Assembly: GCF_029017505.1 (NCBI RefSeq)
Contig: NZ_JAQGEI010000032.1
Location: 1 to 64,000, forward strand
Direction of reading: 5' to 3'
Origin: Sedimenticola hydrogenitrophicus
GTDB lineage: Bacteria > Pseudomonadota > Gammaproteobacteria > Chromatiales > Chromatiaceae
Length of the DNA: 64,000 bases
Numbering within the stretch: position 1 is the first letter of the stretch; the number at the start of each line of letters is the position of its first letter. Position numbers and translations under genes: made by a program. Under the pieces are notes generated by a model. That model was not told where the DNA came from and ran no database searches. It saw nothing but the letters and a program-made list of their open reading frames with translations. Below, piece by piece: positions 41,920 to 51,450 of this stretch.

Positions 41920-43218
41920 ATGTCTGAAATACGCCAGCTCTCCACCACCGACAGCGACTTTCAACAGCAGCTGGACCAGTTGTTGGCCTGGGAGTCGGTG
42001 TCGGACGGTGCGGTCAACAGCACCGTCAACGGAATCATCGACGACATCCGCAAACGCGGGGACCAGGCGCTGTTGGAGTACACTAACCGCTTTGACGGCT
42101 GGGAGGCCGCCACGGCCGCCGATCTGGAGGTGCCGCTGGCGCGCCTGGAACAGGCCTGGAACACCATTCCCGAGGCGCAGCAGGCGGCGCTGCGCCACGC
42201 CGTGGAGCGGGTCCGGGTCTACCATGAAAAGCAGAAGGGGGAGTCCTGGAGCTACCGGGAGGCCGACGGCACCCTGCTGGGCCAGAAGGTGACGCCGCTG
42301 GAGCGGGTCGGGCTCTACGTGCCGGGAGGCAAGGCGGCCTACCCCTCGTCGGTGCTGATGAACGCCCTGCCGGCCAAGGTCGCCGGCGTGCGCGAGCTGA
42401 TCATGGTGGTGCCGACGCCGGGCGGCGAACTCAATGAACTGGTACTGGCGGCGGCCCACCTGTGTGGTGTCGACCGGGTGTTCGCCGTGGGCGGCGCCCA
42501 GGCGGTGGCGGCGCTGGCCTACGGTACCGGACTGGTGCCGCCGGTGGACAAGGTGGTGGGGCCGGGCAATATCTACGTGGCCACCGCCAAGCGGGCGGTG
42601 TTCGGCCAGGTCGGTATCGACATGGTGGCCGGCCCGTCGGAGATCCTGGTGGTGTGTGACGGCCTCACCGATCCCGACTGGGTGGCGATGGACCTGTTTT
42701 CCCAGGCGGAACACGACGAGGATGCCCAGTCGATCCTGATCTCGCCGGACGCCGATTTCGTCGCCCGGGTGAAGCAGAGCATCGACCGGCTGTTGCCCAC
42801 CATGGAGCGCGAGCCGATCATCGCCGCCGCCCTGAAGGAACGCGGCGCGCTGATCGTCTGCCGCGACATGGACGAGGCGTGCCGGGTGGCGAATCACATC
42901 GCCCCGGAGCACTTGGAGCTGTCGGTGGAGGACCCGTTGACCCTGGTGGAACAGATCCAGCACGCTGGCGCGATCTTCATGGGGCGCTACACCTCTGAGC
43001 CGCTGGGGGACTACTGCGCCGGGCCGAACCATGTCCTGCCCACCTCGCGCACCGCGCGCTTCTCCTCACCCCTGGGGGTCTACGACTTCCAGAAGCGCTC
43101 CAGCCTGATCATGGTTTCGGATGCCGGGGCCGATACCCTGGGTCGGACCGCCTCCATTCTGGCCCGGGGCGAGGGGCTGACGGCCCACGCCCGCTCCGCC
43201 GAGTACCGACTCAAATAG
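41920..43218 (+). CDS. hisD: Histidinol dehydrogenase
   Basis: Final two oxidations of histidine synthesis, histidinol to histidine with NAD. 432 residues from [14 protein letters not shown]. The signature region [12 protein letters not shown] and [12 protein letters not shown], zinc-site residues in [10 protein letters not shown] and the IAPEHLEL motif are present. It lies 51 bp after hisG; hisC, the usual next gene, does not follow here, the downstream space being a repeat block. Confidence 0.97.
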   Translation: MSEIRQLSTTDSDFQQQLDQLLAWESVSDGAVNSTVNGIIDDIRKRGDQALLEYTNRFDGWEAATAADLEVPLARLEQAWNTIPEAQQAALRHAVERVRVYHEKQKGESWSYREADGTLLGQKVTPLERVGLYVPGGKAAYPSSVLMNALPAKVAGVRELIMVVPTPGGELNELVLAAAHLCGVDRVFAVGGAQAVAALAYGTGLVPPVDKVVGPGNIYVATAKRAVFGQVGIDMVAGPSEILVVCDGLTDPDWVAMDLFSQAEHDEDAQSILISPDADFVARVKQSIDRLLPTMEREPIIAAALKERGALIVCRDMDEACRVANHIAPEHLELSVEDPLTLVEQIQHAGAIFMGRYTSEPLGDYCAGPNHVLPTSRTARFSSPLGVYDFQKRSSLIMVSDAGADTLGRTASILARGEGLTAHARSAEYRLK

Positions 43219-43734
43219 CGTAGGGGCAACCCCCCGTGGTTGCCCGTGTTCCTCGTTCCCACGTTTCGCGTGGGAATGCATACCCGGCGGCAATGGTGGA
43301 TGCGCCCTTCGGGCTTATCCACCCTACGTACTCCGACCCCCCCTCGTTCCCATGCTCTGAGACTGTGAAAGTATTCAGGCTGATCAACGCGGCAAAAAAA
43401 TTGACCGCCTGAGAAGTCCGTAGAGAGGCGATCGCCATCTCGGGAAGGGTTTGGGTACCCCCCTTTTCGCGTCATTTGGCAATTCTTTCACAGTCTCTCT
43501 GCGTGGGAATGCATACCCAGCCGGTAGCGTAGGGGTAACCCCCTGTGATTGCCCACGCGACGCGACCCATATCCTGTCCGGGCAGGCACGGGGGCCTGCC
43601 CCTACGAGTTACCGGGTTCGGTGGGATGGGCGTGCCTCTTTTGCCCACGCGGAAGGCGGTTAGCTTGTCTGGCATAGGGCGGGCCGTGCCCGCCAAACGG
43701 CGCCCAAGGGGCGCCCTATGGTTTGTGGCCCGGA
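43219..43734. repeat. Dense intergenic repeat block
   Basis: No gene in 516 bp. In order: GTAGGGGCAACC palindrome, CCTCGTTCCCACG/CGTGGGAATGC repeat (43251-43284), GGTGGATGCGC...GCTTATCCACCCTAC (43295-43327), an interrupted second CCTCGTTCCC repeat (43341-43358 and 43501-43519) with an insertion, a second GTAGGGGTAACC unit, and a CATAGGGCG...CGCCCTATG palindrome (43673-43720). All are non-coding. Confidence 0.75.
43359..43497. mobile_element. 139-bp MITE-like insertion with 3-bp target duplication
   Basis: Terminal inverted repeats GAGACTGTGAAAG and CTTTCACAGTCTC flank 139 bp. It interrupts a CCTCGTTCCCATGC|TCT|GCGTGGGAATGC repeat whose intact form is beside it at 43251-43284. TCT is present on both sides (43356-43358 and 43498-43500), the expected 3-bp duplication. 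No transposase inside. Confidence 0.75.
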
Positions 43735-44889
43735 CTACTGCTGCTGCGGATCGAGGCGCGGCCGCTCGCTTACCTCGACCTGGATATCGATCGGCTCGCC
43801 GTTGCGCCACCCCTTGACCCGCACCTTCTCCCCGGGCGGCACGGCCGCGATCAGGTTGAGAATGTCGTGGGCACTGGTCAGCGGCTGCTCGTTGATGGTG
43901 GAGATCACATCCCCCGGTGTTAGCCCCGCCTGGTCGGCCGGGCCGCCCTCCAGTACCCCCGAGACCAGCACCCCGCGGCCCGCCTTCAGGCCGAATGACT
44001 CGGCCAGTTCCTGGGTGATGTCCTGGCCGGCAATGCCGAGCCAGCCGCGTACCACGCGGCCCTGTTTCAGGATCTGCTCCATCACCCCCTTGGCCAGCGT
44101 GACCGGGATGGCGAAACCGATCCCCTGGGAGCCGCCGCTCTTGGAGAAGATGGCGGTGTTGATCCCCACCAACTGACCGTGGGCATTGATCAGTGCGCCG
44201 CCGGAGTTGCCCGGGTTGATGGCGGCATCGGTCTGGATGAAGTTCTCGAAGGTGTTGATGCCGAGCTGATTGCGTCCGGTGGCGCTGACGATGCCCATGG
44301 TAACCGTCTGGCCGACGCCGAACGGGTTGCCGATGGCCAGGACCACATCGCCCACCTGCAGCCCCTGGGAATCACCCACCGTGATGGTGGGGAGGTCGTC
44401 CGCGTCGGTCTTCAGCACCGCCAAGTCGGTGTCCGGATCACCCCCCGCCACCTGGGCATCCAGGGTGCGGCCGTTGGAGAGTACGACACGGATCTGGTCG
44501 GCATCCTCGATCACGTGGTTATTGGTGAGGATATAGCCGTTGCGGCTGATGATGACCCCGGAACCGAGACTGGTCTGGAGTTGTTTGCGCGGCTGGGACC
44601 GAAACCGGTCGCCGAAAAAGCGCTGGAAAAACGGGTCGTCGAACAGCGGGTTACCGCGCTGTACCGTGACTTTGGCGGTAAAGATATTGACCACCGCCGG
44701 CGCCGCCAGCTGCACCGCGCTGGCATAGGAGACCGGTCCCTGATTCTGCCCGGCGGGCAGGACCGGCAACGGGTCCGGCGTGAGCAGTTCCGTGGGCGCC
44801 GGCGCGGTGAACAGGGTCACGGCAATATAGGCGGCCGCCATGCCGGCGAGGGCGGAGGTGGCGATATAGGTGAAGGCTCTTTTCATCAT
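43735..44889 (-). CDS. degS: DegS/AlgW-type membrane-anchored serine protease
   Basis: Periplasmic trypsin-like protease that cleaves the anti-sigma factor RseA/MucA in the envelope-stress response. 384 residues: one N-terminal membrane anchor (about 5-27), then catalytic His in TNNHVIEDADQI, Asp in DTDLAVLKTD and Ser in GNSGGALINAHG. A single PDZ domain at about 285-370 distinguishes it from two-PDZ DegP/DegQ. The position near hisD and before petABC matches algW in Pseudomonas. Confidence 0.9.
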   Translation of the reverse strand: MMKRAFTYIATSALAGMAAAYIAVTLFTAPAPTELLTPDPLPVLPAGQNQGPVSYASAVQLAAPAVVNIFTAKVTVQRGNPLFDDPFFQRFFGDRFRSQPRKQLQTSLGSGVIISRNGYILTNNHVIEDADQIRVVLSNGRTLDAQVAGGDPDTDLAVLKTDADDLPTITVGDSQGLQVGDVVLAIGNPFGVGQTVTMGIVSATGRNQLGINTFENFIQTDAAINPGNSGGALINAHGQLVGINTAIFSKSGGSQGIGFAIPVTLAKGVMEQILKQGRVVRGWLGIAGQDITQELAESFGLKAGRGVLVSGVLEGGPADQAGLTPGDVISTINEQPLTSAHDILNLIAAVPPGEKVRVKGWRNGEPIDIQVEVSERPRLDPQQQ

Positions 44890-44953
44890 GCGGTCAGGTT
44901 ACACTGCAGCGGTCAAATATGGGATAGCTTATTATGTCCCATTACCGAGGGTA

Positions 44954-45112
44954 AGGGCCTGGAAAGAAATAACTGCTACGTATTGCGCCGGATTTTCGTT
45001 TGCCTTCAAGGCACGGCAAGGCGCGCATAGTCGTTCTATGTAAGTCTTGCCGTAACGCCGAAGGCGGGCGAAAAGACCAGCAAGATGTAGTAGTTATTTA
45101 TTGACAGGTCCT
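44954..45112. repeat. 159-bp palindromic element carrying structured hairpin H4
   Basis: Ends AGGGCCTGGAAAGAAATAAC and GTTATTTATTGACAGGTCCT are imperfect inverted repeats. Inside on the plus strand: lower helix GCCTTC/GAAGGC, internal loop AAGGC opposite AACGCC, upper helix ACGGCAAG/CTTGCCGT, then CATAG/CTATG with loop TCGTT. It shares the internal loop of H1-H3 but has a short tip. It lies between the divergent degS and nif3-like genes. Confidence 0.75.
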
Positions 45113-45129
45113 CAGGGCGAGGCGGAGCG

Positions 45130-45876
45130 ATGATCGATATTTTTGAACTGGAACGGTACTGCAATGACCTGTTGGCGGCCGATGGCTTTGAGGACTACTG
45201 TCCCAACGGGTTGCAGCTGGATGCGGGCCGACGGGAGGTCCGCCGCCTGGTGACCGGGGTCACCGCCAGTCAGGCTCTGATTGAGGCGGCCGGGCAGGCC
45301 GGGGCCGATCTGCTGCTGGTTCACCACGGCTATTTCTGGCGCGGCGAACCCGCTCCGCTGACCGGTGTTAAAGGTCGGCGGGTGCGTGCCCTGATGACCG
45401 CCGGCATCAGCCTGCTGGCCTACCATCTGCCGCTGGATGCCCATCCGCAGCTGGGCAACAACCGCAGCCTGGGCGATGTGCTGGGGATCCGGCAGGCGCG
45501 GGCCCTGGATCAGGGGCTGGTCTGGCAGGGTGAGCTGGCTGAGGAGCCGCCAGCCGCCCTGGCCGGCCGGATGGCCGGACTGCTGGGGCGGGCGCCGCTG
45601 CTGATCGCGGCGGGTGACCGGCCGATCCGGCGTATCGGTTGGTGCACGGGGGCGGCACAGGGGGCCATCGTGGAGGCGGCCGCGGCCGGGCTCGATGCCT
45701 TCATCAGCGGCGAGGTGTCGGAATCCACCACCCACCTGGCCCGGGAGTTGGGCATTCACTATTTCTCCGCTGGCCATCACGCCACCGAACGCTTCGGGGT
45801 ACAGGCCCTGGGCCGCCACCTGGCGGAAAAGTTCGACCTGGATCATCAGTTTATCGATATCGACAATCCGGTCTGA
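45130..45876 (+). CDS. Nif3-like dinuclear metal-centre protein
   Basis: A 248-residue YbgI/NIF3 family protein with a di-metal site. Conserved histidines and acids are seen in LLVHHGYFW, SLLAYHLPLDAHP and FSAGHHATERFGVQAL. Often annotated as GTP cyclohydrolase I type 2 homologue, but its real reaction is not settled. Divergent from degS and upstream of petABC. Confidence 0.92.
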   Translation: MIDIFELERYCNDLLAADGFEDYCPNGLQLDAGRREVRRLVTGVTASQALIEAAGQAGADLLLVHHGYFWRGEPAPLTGVKGRRVRALMTAGISLLAYHLPLDAHPQLGNNRSLGDVLGIRQARALDQGLVWQGELAEEPPAALAGRMAGLLGRAPLLIAAGDRPIRRIGWCTGAAQGAIVEAAAAGLDAFISGEVSESTTHLARELGIHYFSAGHHATERFGVQALGRHLAEKFDLDHQFIDIDNPV

Positions 45877-46074
45877 GCGGCAGGCGGGCGATTGCCCGAC
45901 TACACGAATGGCCCCGATACGGGTCAGGTCATTCTTGACCTCGGGCGTCGCATGTAAGAGAATGCGCCGTCTATTTTGGGGTAAATATCAGCATATACTG
46001 ATTTTCCTGAGCCAATCCTGCATAAGATTCGGCCGGGATTTTCAGCGTCCGGCCTACTCCGGGAGTCTTAACTA

Positions 46075-46659
46075 ATGAGTGTGGATCTAAAAAAGCGGCG
46101 GTTTCTTACTGCCGCAACCAGTGTGGTCGGTGCCGTGGGCGCCGGCTTTGTCGCAGTACCTTTTCTGAAGTCTTGGAATCCAAGTGAAAAGGCCAAGGCA
46201 GCGGGTGCACCGGTTGAAGCCGACATCGGCAAGCTTGAGCCGGGCCAGATGATGCGCGTCAAATGGCGCGGCAAACCGGTCTGGGTGGTCCATCGCACGG
46301 AGAAGAATCTCAAGGATATGGAGGGCCTGGTTGAGGTCCTGCTCGACCCTGATTCAGAGCAGCCGCAACAGCCGGCTTACTGCCAGAACCCCTATCGCTC
46401 GCGCAAGGAAAAGTATCTGGTGGCCGTGGGTATCTGCACCCACCTGGGTTGTTCGCCGACCTACCGTCCCGAGGTGGCGCCGCACGATCTGGGCGCGGAT
46501 TGGGTGGGTGGCTTCTTCTGCCCCTGCCACGGTTCCCGTTTCGATCTGGCTGGCCGCGTCTACAGCGGCGTGCCGGCCCCGACAAACCTGGTGATACCCC
46601 CCTATTACTATCTGACGGATACCCGGTTACTGGTGGGTGAAGACGGAGGAGCCGCCTGA
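46075..46659 (+). CDS. petA: Ubiquinol-cytochrome c reductase Rieske iron-sulfur subunit
   Basis: Rieske [2Fe-2S] protein of the bc1 complex, accepting an electron from ubiquinol at the periplasmic Qo site. 194 residues. N-terminal [24 protein letters not shown] is a Tat-type signal anchor. Cluster ligands are in CTHLGC and CPCHGSRF. The stop codon overlaps the petB start (TGATG), and the gene starts the petABC operon. Confidence 0.97.
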   Translation: MSVDLKKRRFLTAATSVVGAVGAGFVAVPFLKSWNPSEKAKAAGAPVEADIGKLEPGQMMRVKWRGKPVWVVHRTEKNLKDMEGLVEVLLDPDSEQPQQPAYCQNPYRSRKEKYLVAVGICTHLGCSPTYRPEVAPHDLGADWVGGFFCPCHGSRFDLAGRVYSGVPAPTNLVIPPYYYLTDTRLLVGEDGGAA

Positions 46660-47876
46660 TGAGTTTAATGAGCTGGATCGACGAGCGCTTCCCGGCCACC
46701 AAGGTGTGGAATGAGCACCTGGCGGAATACTATGCGCCGAAAAACTTCAACTTCTGGTATTTCTTCGGCTCGCTGGCGATGCTGGTGCTGGTAAACCAGA
46801 TCCTCACCGGTGTCTGGCTGGCCATGAGCTACAAGCCGGATGCCATGCAGGCATTCGGCTCGGTCGAATACATCATGCGCGATGTGGAGTGGGGCTGGCT
46901 GATCCGCTACCTGCACTCCACCGGAGCCTCGGCCTTCTTCATCGTTATCTATCTGCACATGTTCCGCGGCCTGATCTACGGCTCCTACCGGGCGCCGCGC
47001 GAACTGCTGTGGATCATCGGCGTGGTGCTCTATGTGCTGATGATGGCCACCGCCTTCATGGGTTACCTGTTGCCCTGGGGCCAGATGTCCTACTGGGGCG
47101 CGCAGGTGATCATCAACCTGTTCTCGGCGGTGCCGGTGATCGGCCCGGAACTGGGGGTCTGGATCCGTGGTGACTATGTCATCTCCGATGCCACCCTGAA
47201 CCGCTTCTTCGCCCTGCACTTCCTGTTGCCGTTCCTGCTCGCCGCCGTGGTGTTCATCCATATCGTGGCGCTGCACAAGGTGGGTTCCAACAACCCGGAC
47301 GGTATCGAGATCAAGAAGAACAAGGGCGAGAACGGCATCCCGAAGGACGGCATTCCGTTCCACCCCTACTACTCGGTCAAGGATACCGTCGGCGTGGCCG
47401 GGTTCCTGTTCCTGTTCGCGGCGGCGGTCTTCTTCGCCCCGGAGATGGGCGGCTACTTCCTGGAGCCCCCCAACTTCGACCCGGCGGACCCGCTGAAAAC
47501 CCCGGTGCACATCGCCCCGGTCTGGTACTTCACCCCGTTCTACGCCATACTGCGCGCGGTGCCATCCATCGCCGGCTCGGCCTTCCCGGGCGTGGTGGCC
47601 ATGGGCGCGGCCATCGTGGTGCTCTTCTTCCTGCCCTGGCTGGATCGCAGCCCGGTCAAGTCGATCCGCTACAAGGGCGCGATCGTAAAGGGTGCCATCG
47701 CCATCTTCGTGGTGGTGTTCATCCTGCTGGGCTGGCTGGGTACGCAGCCGGCCACCCCTATCCTGACCCTGCTGGCGCAGATCTCTACTGTGCTCTACTT
47801 CGCCTTCTTCCTGTTGATGCCGTTCTACAGCAAGATGGATAAGACCAAGCCTGTTCCTGAGAGGGTGACCAAATGA
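46659..47876 (+). CDS. petB: Ubiquinol-cytochrome c reductase cytochrome b
   Basis: Membrane core of bc1 with two b hemes; couples quinol oxidation to proton translocation. 405 residues, eight membrane segments. Heme ligands lie in RYLHSTGAS, YLHMFRGLIYGSY and the NRFFALHFLLPFLL/HIVALHKVGSNNP helices. The Qo motif, usually PEWY, reads PVWY here (HIAPVWYFTPFYAILR), so the conserved glutamate is replaced by valine. Overlaps petC by 4 bp. Confidence 0.97.
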   Translation: MSLMSWIDERFPATKVWNEHLAEYYAPKNFNFWYFFGSLAMLVLVNQILTGVWLAMSYKPDAMQAFGSVEYIMRDVEWGWLIRYLHSTGASAFFIVIYLHMFRGLIYGSYRAPRELLWIIGVVLYVLMMATAFMGYLLPWGQMSYWGAQVIINLFSAVPVIGPELGVWIRGDYVISDATLNRFFALHFLLPFLLAAVVFIHIVALHKVGSNNPDGIEIKKNKGENGIPKDGIPFHPYYSVKDTVGVAGFLFLFAAAVFFAPEMGGYFLEPPNFDPADPLKTPVHIAPVWYFTPFYAILRAVPSIAGSAFPGVVAMGAAIVVLFFLPWLDRSPVKSIRYKGAIVKGAIAIFVVVFILLGWLGTQPATPILTLLAQISTVLYFAFFLLMPFYSKMDKTKPVPERVTK

Positions 47877-48625
47877 AAAAGCTGCCAATGAACAAGCTGA
47901 TAGCCGCATTTTTATTAGCCTTGGCACCCCTGCTCGGTCTGGCTGCCGGTGGCGGTGCGCATCTGGATGACGCCGATATCGATGTCTCCGACCAGGCATC
48001 GCTGCAGCGCGGCGCCAAGTACTTCGTCAACTACTGCCTGAGCTGCCACTCGGCCAAGTTCCAGCGCTACAACCGCCTGGCGCGTGACCTGGGCCTGACC
48101 GAGGACGAGGTGAAGGAGAACCTGATGTTTACCACCGACAAGATCGGTGAGACCATGAACATCGCCATGAGCCCGGCCAATGCCGAGGCCTGGTTCGGCG
48201 TCGCGCCGCCGGATCTGAGCCTGATCGCCCGCGCCCGGGGTGTCGACTACATCTACACCTACCTGCGCGGCTTCTACGTTGATGAGGCCAGGCCCTTCGG
48301 CGTCAACAACGTGGTCTTCCCGGATGTCGGCATGCCGCATGTGCTGTGGGAACTGCAGGGCATGCAGAAGGCCGTGTTTGAAGAGGTGGATGGCCAACAG
48401 GTGGTCAAGGAGCTGGTACCGGTCGAGGGTGCCGCCGGCCAGGGCAAGATGAGTCCGGAGGAGTTCGACGGTGCCATGCGTGACCTGACCGCCTTCCTCA
48501 GCTACGTGGCCGAGCCGGTTCAGCTGGAGCGCAAACGCATCGGCGTCTGGGTGCTGCTGTTCCTGGCGGTGTTCTTCGTGCTCTCCTACCTGCTGAAGAA
48601 AGAGTACTGGAAAGACGTCCACTGA
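47873..48625 (+). CDS. petC: Ubiquinol-cytochrome c reductase cytochrome c1
   Basis: Periplasmic c-type heme subunit passing electrons to cytochrome c. 250 residues. Signal peptide LIAAFLLALAPLLGLAAG, heme motif CLSCHSAK at about 55, a likely Met ligand in GMPHVLWELQGM, and a C-terminal membrane anchor IGVWVLLFLAVFFVLSYLL. Ends the petABC operon; a 12-bp-stem hairpin follows. Confidence 0.96.
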   Translation: MKKLPMNKLIAAFLLALAPLLGLAAGGGAHLDDADIDVSDQASLQRGAKYFVNYCLSCHSAKFQRYNRLARDLGLTEDEVKENLMFTTDKIGETMNIAMSPANAEAWFGVAPPDLSLIARARGVDYIYTYLRGFYVDEARPFGVNNVVFPDVGMPHVLWELQGMQKAVFEEVDGQQVVKELVPVEGAAGQGKMSPEEFDGAMRDLTAFLSYVAEPVQLERKRIGVWVLLFLAVFFVLSYLLKKEYWKDVH

Positions 48626-48647
48626 TCGTCTACATATCCGGTCACCC

Positions 48648-48690
48648 GGGGGCGTACAGTTTAATGTATACTGTACGCCCCCGTTGCTTT
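48648..48690 (+). terminator. Terminator-like hairpin after petC
   Basis: GGGGGCGTACAG (48648-48659) pairs perfectly with CTGTACGCCCCC (48671-48682) around an 11-nt loop and is followed by GTTGCTTT. The weak T-run makes termination likely but not certain. Confidence 0.65.
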
Positions 48691-48714
48691 AGGGCAGCGG
48701 AATTTTTTATTGCC

Positions 48715-48877
48715 AGGAGTCTGCCGGGCTTGACCGATCATAGCGAGGGAGAGCTGGATTGAGACAGATTTTTCGATCTTTCGAGGCGGATAGTGGGCCT
48801 ATTTAACGAGAAAGATCGGGAAATGTGGCCAATCCAGCTTTTCCGCAGTAGATCAGTGTTAAGTCCGGCAGACTCCT
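48715..48877. mobile_element. MITE-like element, family B, copy 2 (163 bp)
   Basis: Begins AGGAGTCTGCCGGGCTTGAC and ends with GTCCGGCAGACTCCT. It matches the reverse complement of 3329-3500 through most of its length, with one short internal deletion. It separates petC from sspA, so sspA has its own promoter region or reads through it. Confidence 0.8.
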
Positions 48878-48907
48878 CGTCCCTGATACTATCCTGGAGT
48901 GGTTTGT

Positions 48908-49531
48908 ATGGCCGTTGTTGCGAACAAGAGATCTGTGATGACCATGTACTCGGATCCGAGCAGCCCCTACAGTCATCGCGTGCGTCTGGTGTTGGCTGAG
49001 AAGAATATCACCGTTGAGATCAAGGACGTCGATCCGCTGAAAATATCCGAAGACATCATGGACCTGAATCCTTACGGCACCCTCCCCACGCTGGTGGACC
49101 GGGATCTGACCCTGTTCGAGTCGCGCATCATCATGGAGTATCTGGATGAGCGCTTCCCCCATCCACCGCTGTTGCCGGTGGACCCGGTCTCACGCGCCAG
49201 TTCGCGGCTCTATATGCACCGCGTGAGCAAGGACTGGTACACCCAGATGGAGGAGATCCTGGCCGGCGGCAAGGGCGCCGCCAAGGCCCGCAAGGAGCTG
49301 CGCGAGAGCCTGATCGCCGCCGCCCCCATCTTTACCCACAAACCCTATTTCATGAGCGATGACTTCTCCCTGGTGGACTGCTCGATCGCGCCGCTGCTGT
49401 GGCGTCTGCCGTTGCTCGGCATCGAACTGCCGCCCCAGGGCAAGCCGGTGCTGGATTACGCCGCGCGCCTGTTCGAGCGCGAATCGTTCCGGGAGAGTCT
49501 CTCCGAGGCCGAGCGGGAGATGCGGGACTGA
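48908..49531 (+). CDS. sspA: Stringent starvation protein A
   Basis: Glutathione-S-transferase-fold protein that binds RNA polymerase and activates stationary-phase and stress genes. 207 residues. The thioredoxin-like N-domain shows TMYSDPSSPYSHRVRLVL and LNPYGTLPTLVDRDLTLFES; the helical C-domain follows. The GST catalytic residue is not conserved in SspA proteins generally. ATG at 48908 is preceded by GGAGTGG. Followed by sspB, 15 bp away. Confidence 0.95.
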   Translation: MAVVANKRSVMTMYSDPSSPYSHRVRLVLAEKNITVEIKDVDPLKISEDIMDLNPYGTLPTLVDRDLTLFESRIIMEYLDERFPHPPLLPVDPVSRASSRLYMHRVSKDWYTQMEEILAGGKGAAKARKELRESLIAAAPIFTHKPYFMSDDFSLVDCSIAPLLWRLPLLGIELPPQGKPVLDYAARLFERESFRESLSEAEREMRD

Positions 49532-49546
49532 TCACCGCCTGTTGCC

Positions 49547-49939
49547 ATGCTGACTTCCAACCGTCCCTATCTGATCCGTGCGCTCTATGAGTGGCTGGTG
49601 GATAACGATCTCACGCCTCACCTGCTGGTGGATGCGGAAAAACGCGATGTGATCGTACCCCGGCAGTTTGTCGAGGAGGGGCGGATCGTGCTCAACGTAA
49701 CCCCCAGTGCGGTGCGCGGCCTGGTGCTTGGTAATGACTACATCACCTTCAACGCCCGCTTCGGCGGTACGCCGATGGACGTGGTGGTGCCACCGGATGC
49801 GGTGCTGGGGGTCTATGCCCGTGAGAACGGGCGCGGTATGCTGTTTCCGGATGATACCCCGGGCGATGACGACGGCACCCCGCCGGATGACGATCCCAAG
49901 CCACCGCGTGACCGGCCGAGCCTGAAGGTGGTCAAGTAG
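49547..49939 (+). CDS. sspB: ClpXP protease specificity-enhancing factor SspB
   Basis: Adaptor that delivers ssrA-tagged proteins from stalled ribosomes to ClpXP. 130 residues: N-terminal dimer domain (RPYLIRALYEWLVDNDLTPHLLV, FNARFGGTPMDVVVP), an acidic proline-rich linker and a short C-terminal ClpX-binding tail RPSLKVVK. Operon with sspA. Confidence 0.96.
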   Translation: MLTSNRPYLIRALYEWLVDNDLTPHLLVDAEKRDVIVPRQFVEEGRIVLNVTPSAVRGLVLGNDYITFNARFGGTPMDVVVPPDAVLGVYARENGRGMLFPDDTPGDDDGTPPDDDPKPPRDRPSLKVVK

Positions 49940-49947
49940 GAGTAGGG

Positions 49948-50292
49948 TCAGAGATCGGGTGGCTTGTGGCGAAACGGCACCACATTGTCCCCCTGGCCGG
50001 GCAGTCCCAGACTGAACTCCTCCAACTGGATGCCGAGCAGTATCAGATGGCCGTCGCGGCGGCCGACCCCCTCCTCGCTATAATCGAACTGATACAGCCG
50101 CCTGATGCGGATGCCCCGATCGGTCCAGCGCAGCCCGATGCGCCTCAGGGCCACCGTCTGGTCGAGAAACTGCAGATTCCGCTGTTCACAGGCCGCCTGG
50201 CAGATGCCGGTGGCGATCTCGCGGGCGCGGGCGCTGTCCAGCCAGAACCAGATCAGCAGGCCAAGCAGCAGCAGTGGGACAAGAGTGGTCAT
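49948..50292 (-). CDS. DUF3301-domain membrane-anchored protein
   Basis: A 114-residue protein with one N-terminal membrane segment (LVPLLLLGLLIWFWLDSARA) and a small C-terminal domain starting CEQRNLQFLDQTVALRRIGLRW, the DUF3301 pattern. Function unknown. Convergent with sspB, only 8 bp between the stop codons. The start at MTTLVPLL is chosen because the upstream 24 residues lack family support. Confidence 0.85.
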   Translation of the reverse strand: MTTLVPLLLLGLLIWFWLDSARAREIATGICQAACEQRNLQFLDQTVALRRIGLRWTDRGIRIRRLYQFDYSEEGVGRRDGHLILLGIQLEEFSLGLPGQGDNVVPFRHKPPDL

Positions 50293-50833
50293 GGGGGCTA
50301 TGGTACAGAATAAACGGGGTAGTGACCCCATGGATTGCAGCACATCCCATGAACTCTTTGGCATAGGGTGCAGGATGGGTGGAGGCGCGGCACCCTTGTT
50401 GACGGCTGTTCGTGGCGGTTGGGCGCGCCGTAACCCATCTTCGGATACGGATGCAGGTGCACGATGGGTTGCGTGCCGGAGTAGGAGCCGGCGGAGAGTT
50501 CATGGGGGCGCTTCACCCATCGCCCTGAAAAAGGGATCGGATTCGAGACGCCACCAAGATCGGCCAACAAGGCAGGCCAATCACTTACAGACCGGGTGAG
50601 TTGTTACAAGGTTTTTTCGTTTATCTCTCGCGAAGACACCAAGCACGCAAAGAAAACCACGGGTCATTCCTGGCGTGCTTTGCGAGAGATCGGTCATGTC
50701 CCGTAAGGCGGGCAAGGTGTCGCCTGAGGCGGGCAAGGGGTCGGAGTCAAACCGAGCGGATGCGCGGAATTTGACTGTTCGGCTACCAATCGCTTTGACT
50801 CCGACCCCTCGGAACAGGCGGAGAACGATTGAG
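50293..50833. repeat. Intergenic repeat region upstream of the macrodomain gene
   Basis: Three elements in 541 bp. An element bounded by CCCATGAACTCT (50346-50357) and AGAGTTCATGGG (50495-50506). A half-copy of family C (50531-50600, with CAAGGCAGGCCAATCACTTA). A 72-bp GGGGTCGGAGTCAAA palindrome (50737-50808), like 24115-24185. No gene recognised. Confidence 0.65.
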
Positions 50834-51331
50834 ATGAACCACATCAGTATCATACAGGACGATATCACCCGGCTGGCCGTGGATGCCATCGTCAACGCGG
50901 CCAATTCCAGTTTGCTCGGCGGCGGCGGGGTGGACGGGGCCATCCACCGGGCGGCGGGGCCGGAGCTGCTGGCCCATTGCCGCAACCTGGGCGGTTGTCC
51001 GACCGGCGAGGCGCGCATCACCCCGGGCTTCAGGTTGCCGGCCGACTGGATTATCCACACCGTCGGGCCGGTCTGGCGCGGCGGCGACCGGGGCGAGCCG
51101 GAGCTACTGCGCGCCTGTTATCGCAACAGCCTGGCGCTGGCCCGGGAGAAGGGGTTGCGGCGGGTGGCCTTTCCCGCAATCAGCACCGGTGTCTATGGCT
51201 ATCCGAAACGGCAGGCGGCGGCGATCGCCCTGCAGGAGATGGCGGCGGCCGAGGGATTCGATGAGTTGATCGCCTGCTGCTACAGCGAGGCGGATGCGCT
51301 ACTCTATCGCTCGCTGGTCGATGGGACATAG
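50834..51331 (+). CDS. Macrodomain protein, O-acetyl-ADP-ribose deacetylase (YmdB-like)
   Basis: A 165-residue single macrodomain. The ADP-ribose site is plain: [27 protein letters not shown], then [22 protein letters not shown] and [15 protein letters not shown]. Family members remove O-acetyl or mono-ADP-ribose groups and can modulate RNase III; the substrate here is unknown. Start at [11 protein letters not shown], 25 bp after a palindromic repeat; an upstream in-frame extension runs through that repeat and is rejected. Confidence 0.92.
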   Translation: MNHISIIQDDITRLAVDAIVNAANSSLLGGGGVDGAIHRAAGPELLAHCRNLGGCPTGEARITPGFRLPADWIIHTVGPVWRGGDRGEPELLRACYRNSLALAREKGLRRVAFPAISTGVYGYPKRQAAAIALQEMAAAEGFDELIACCYSEADALLYRSLVDGT

Positions 51332-51450
51332 GGCGCCCCGTGGGTGCCGTATCCATGGTGCGAAACGTTACCGGAACAGTCGGGGGTATCCGCCCCAATA
51401 ACAGATCAAAAGGGCAATCAGCATGTATTTGGCAACCGGGGGAGTTGAAA

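Noticed and set aside
43735-44889. DegP/DegQ periplasmic protease
   Set aside because: It has an uncleaved N-terminal membrane anchor and only one PDZ domain, which fits DegS/AlgW rather than the two-PDZ soluble forms.
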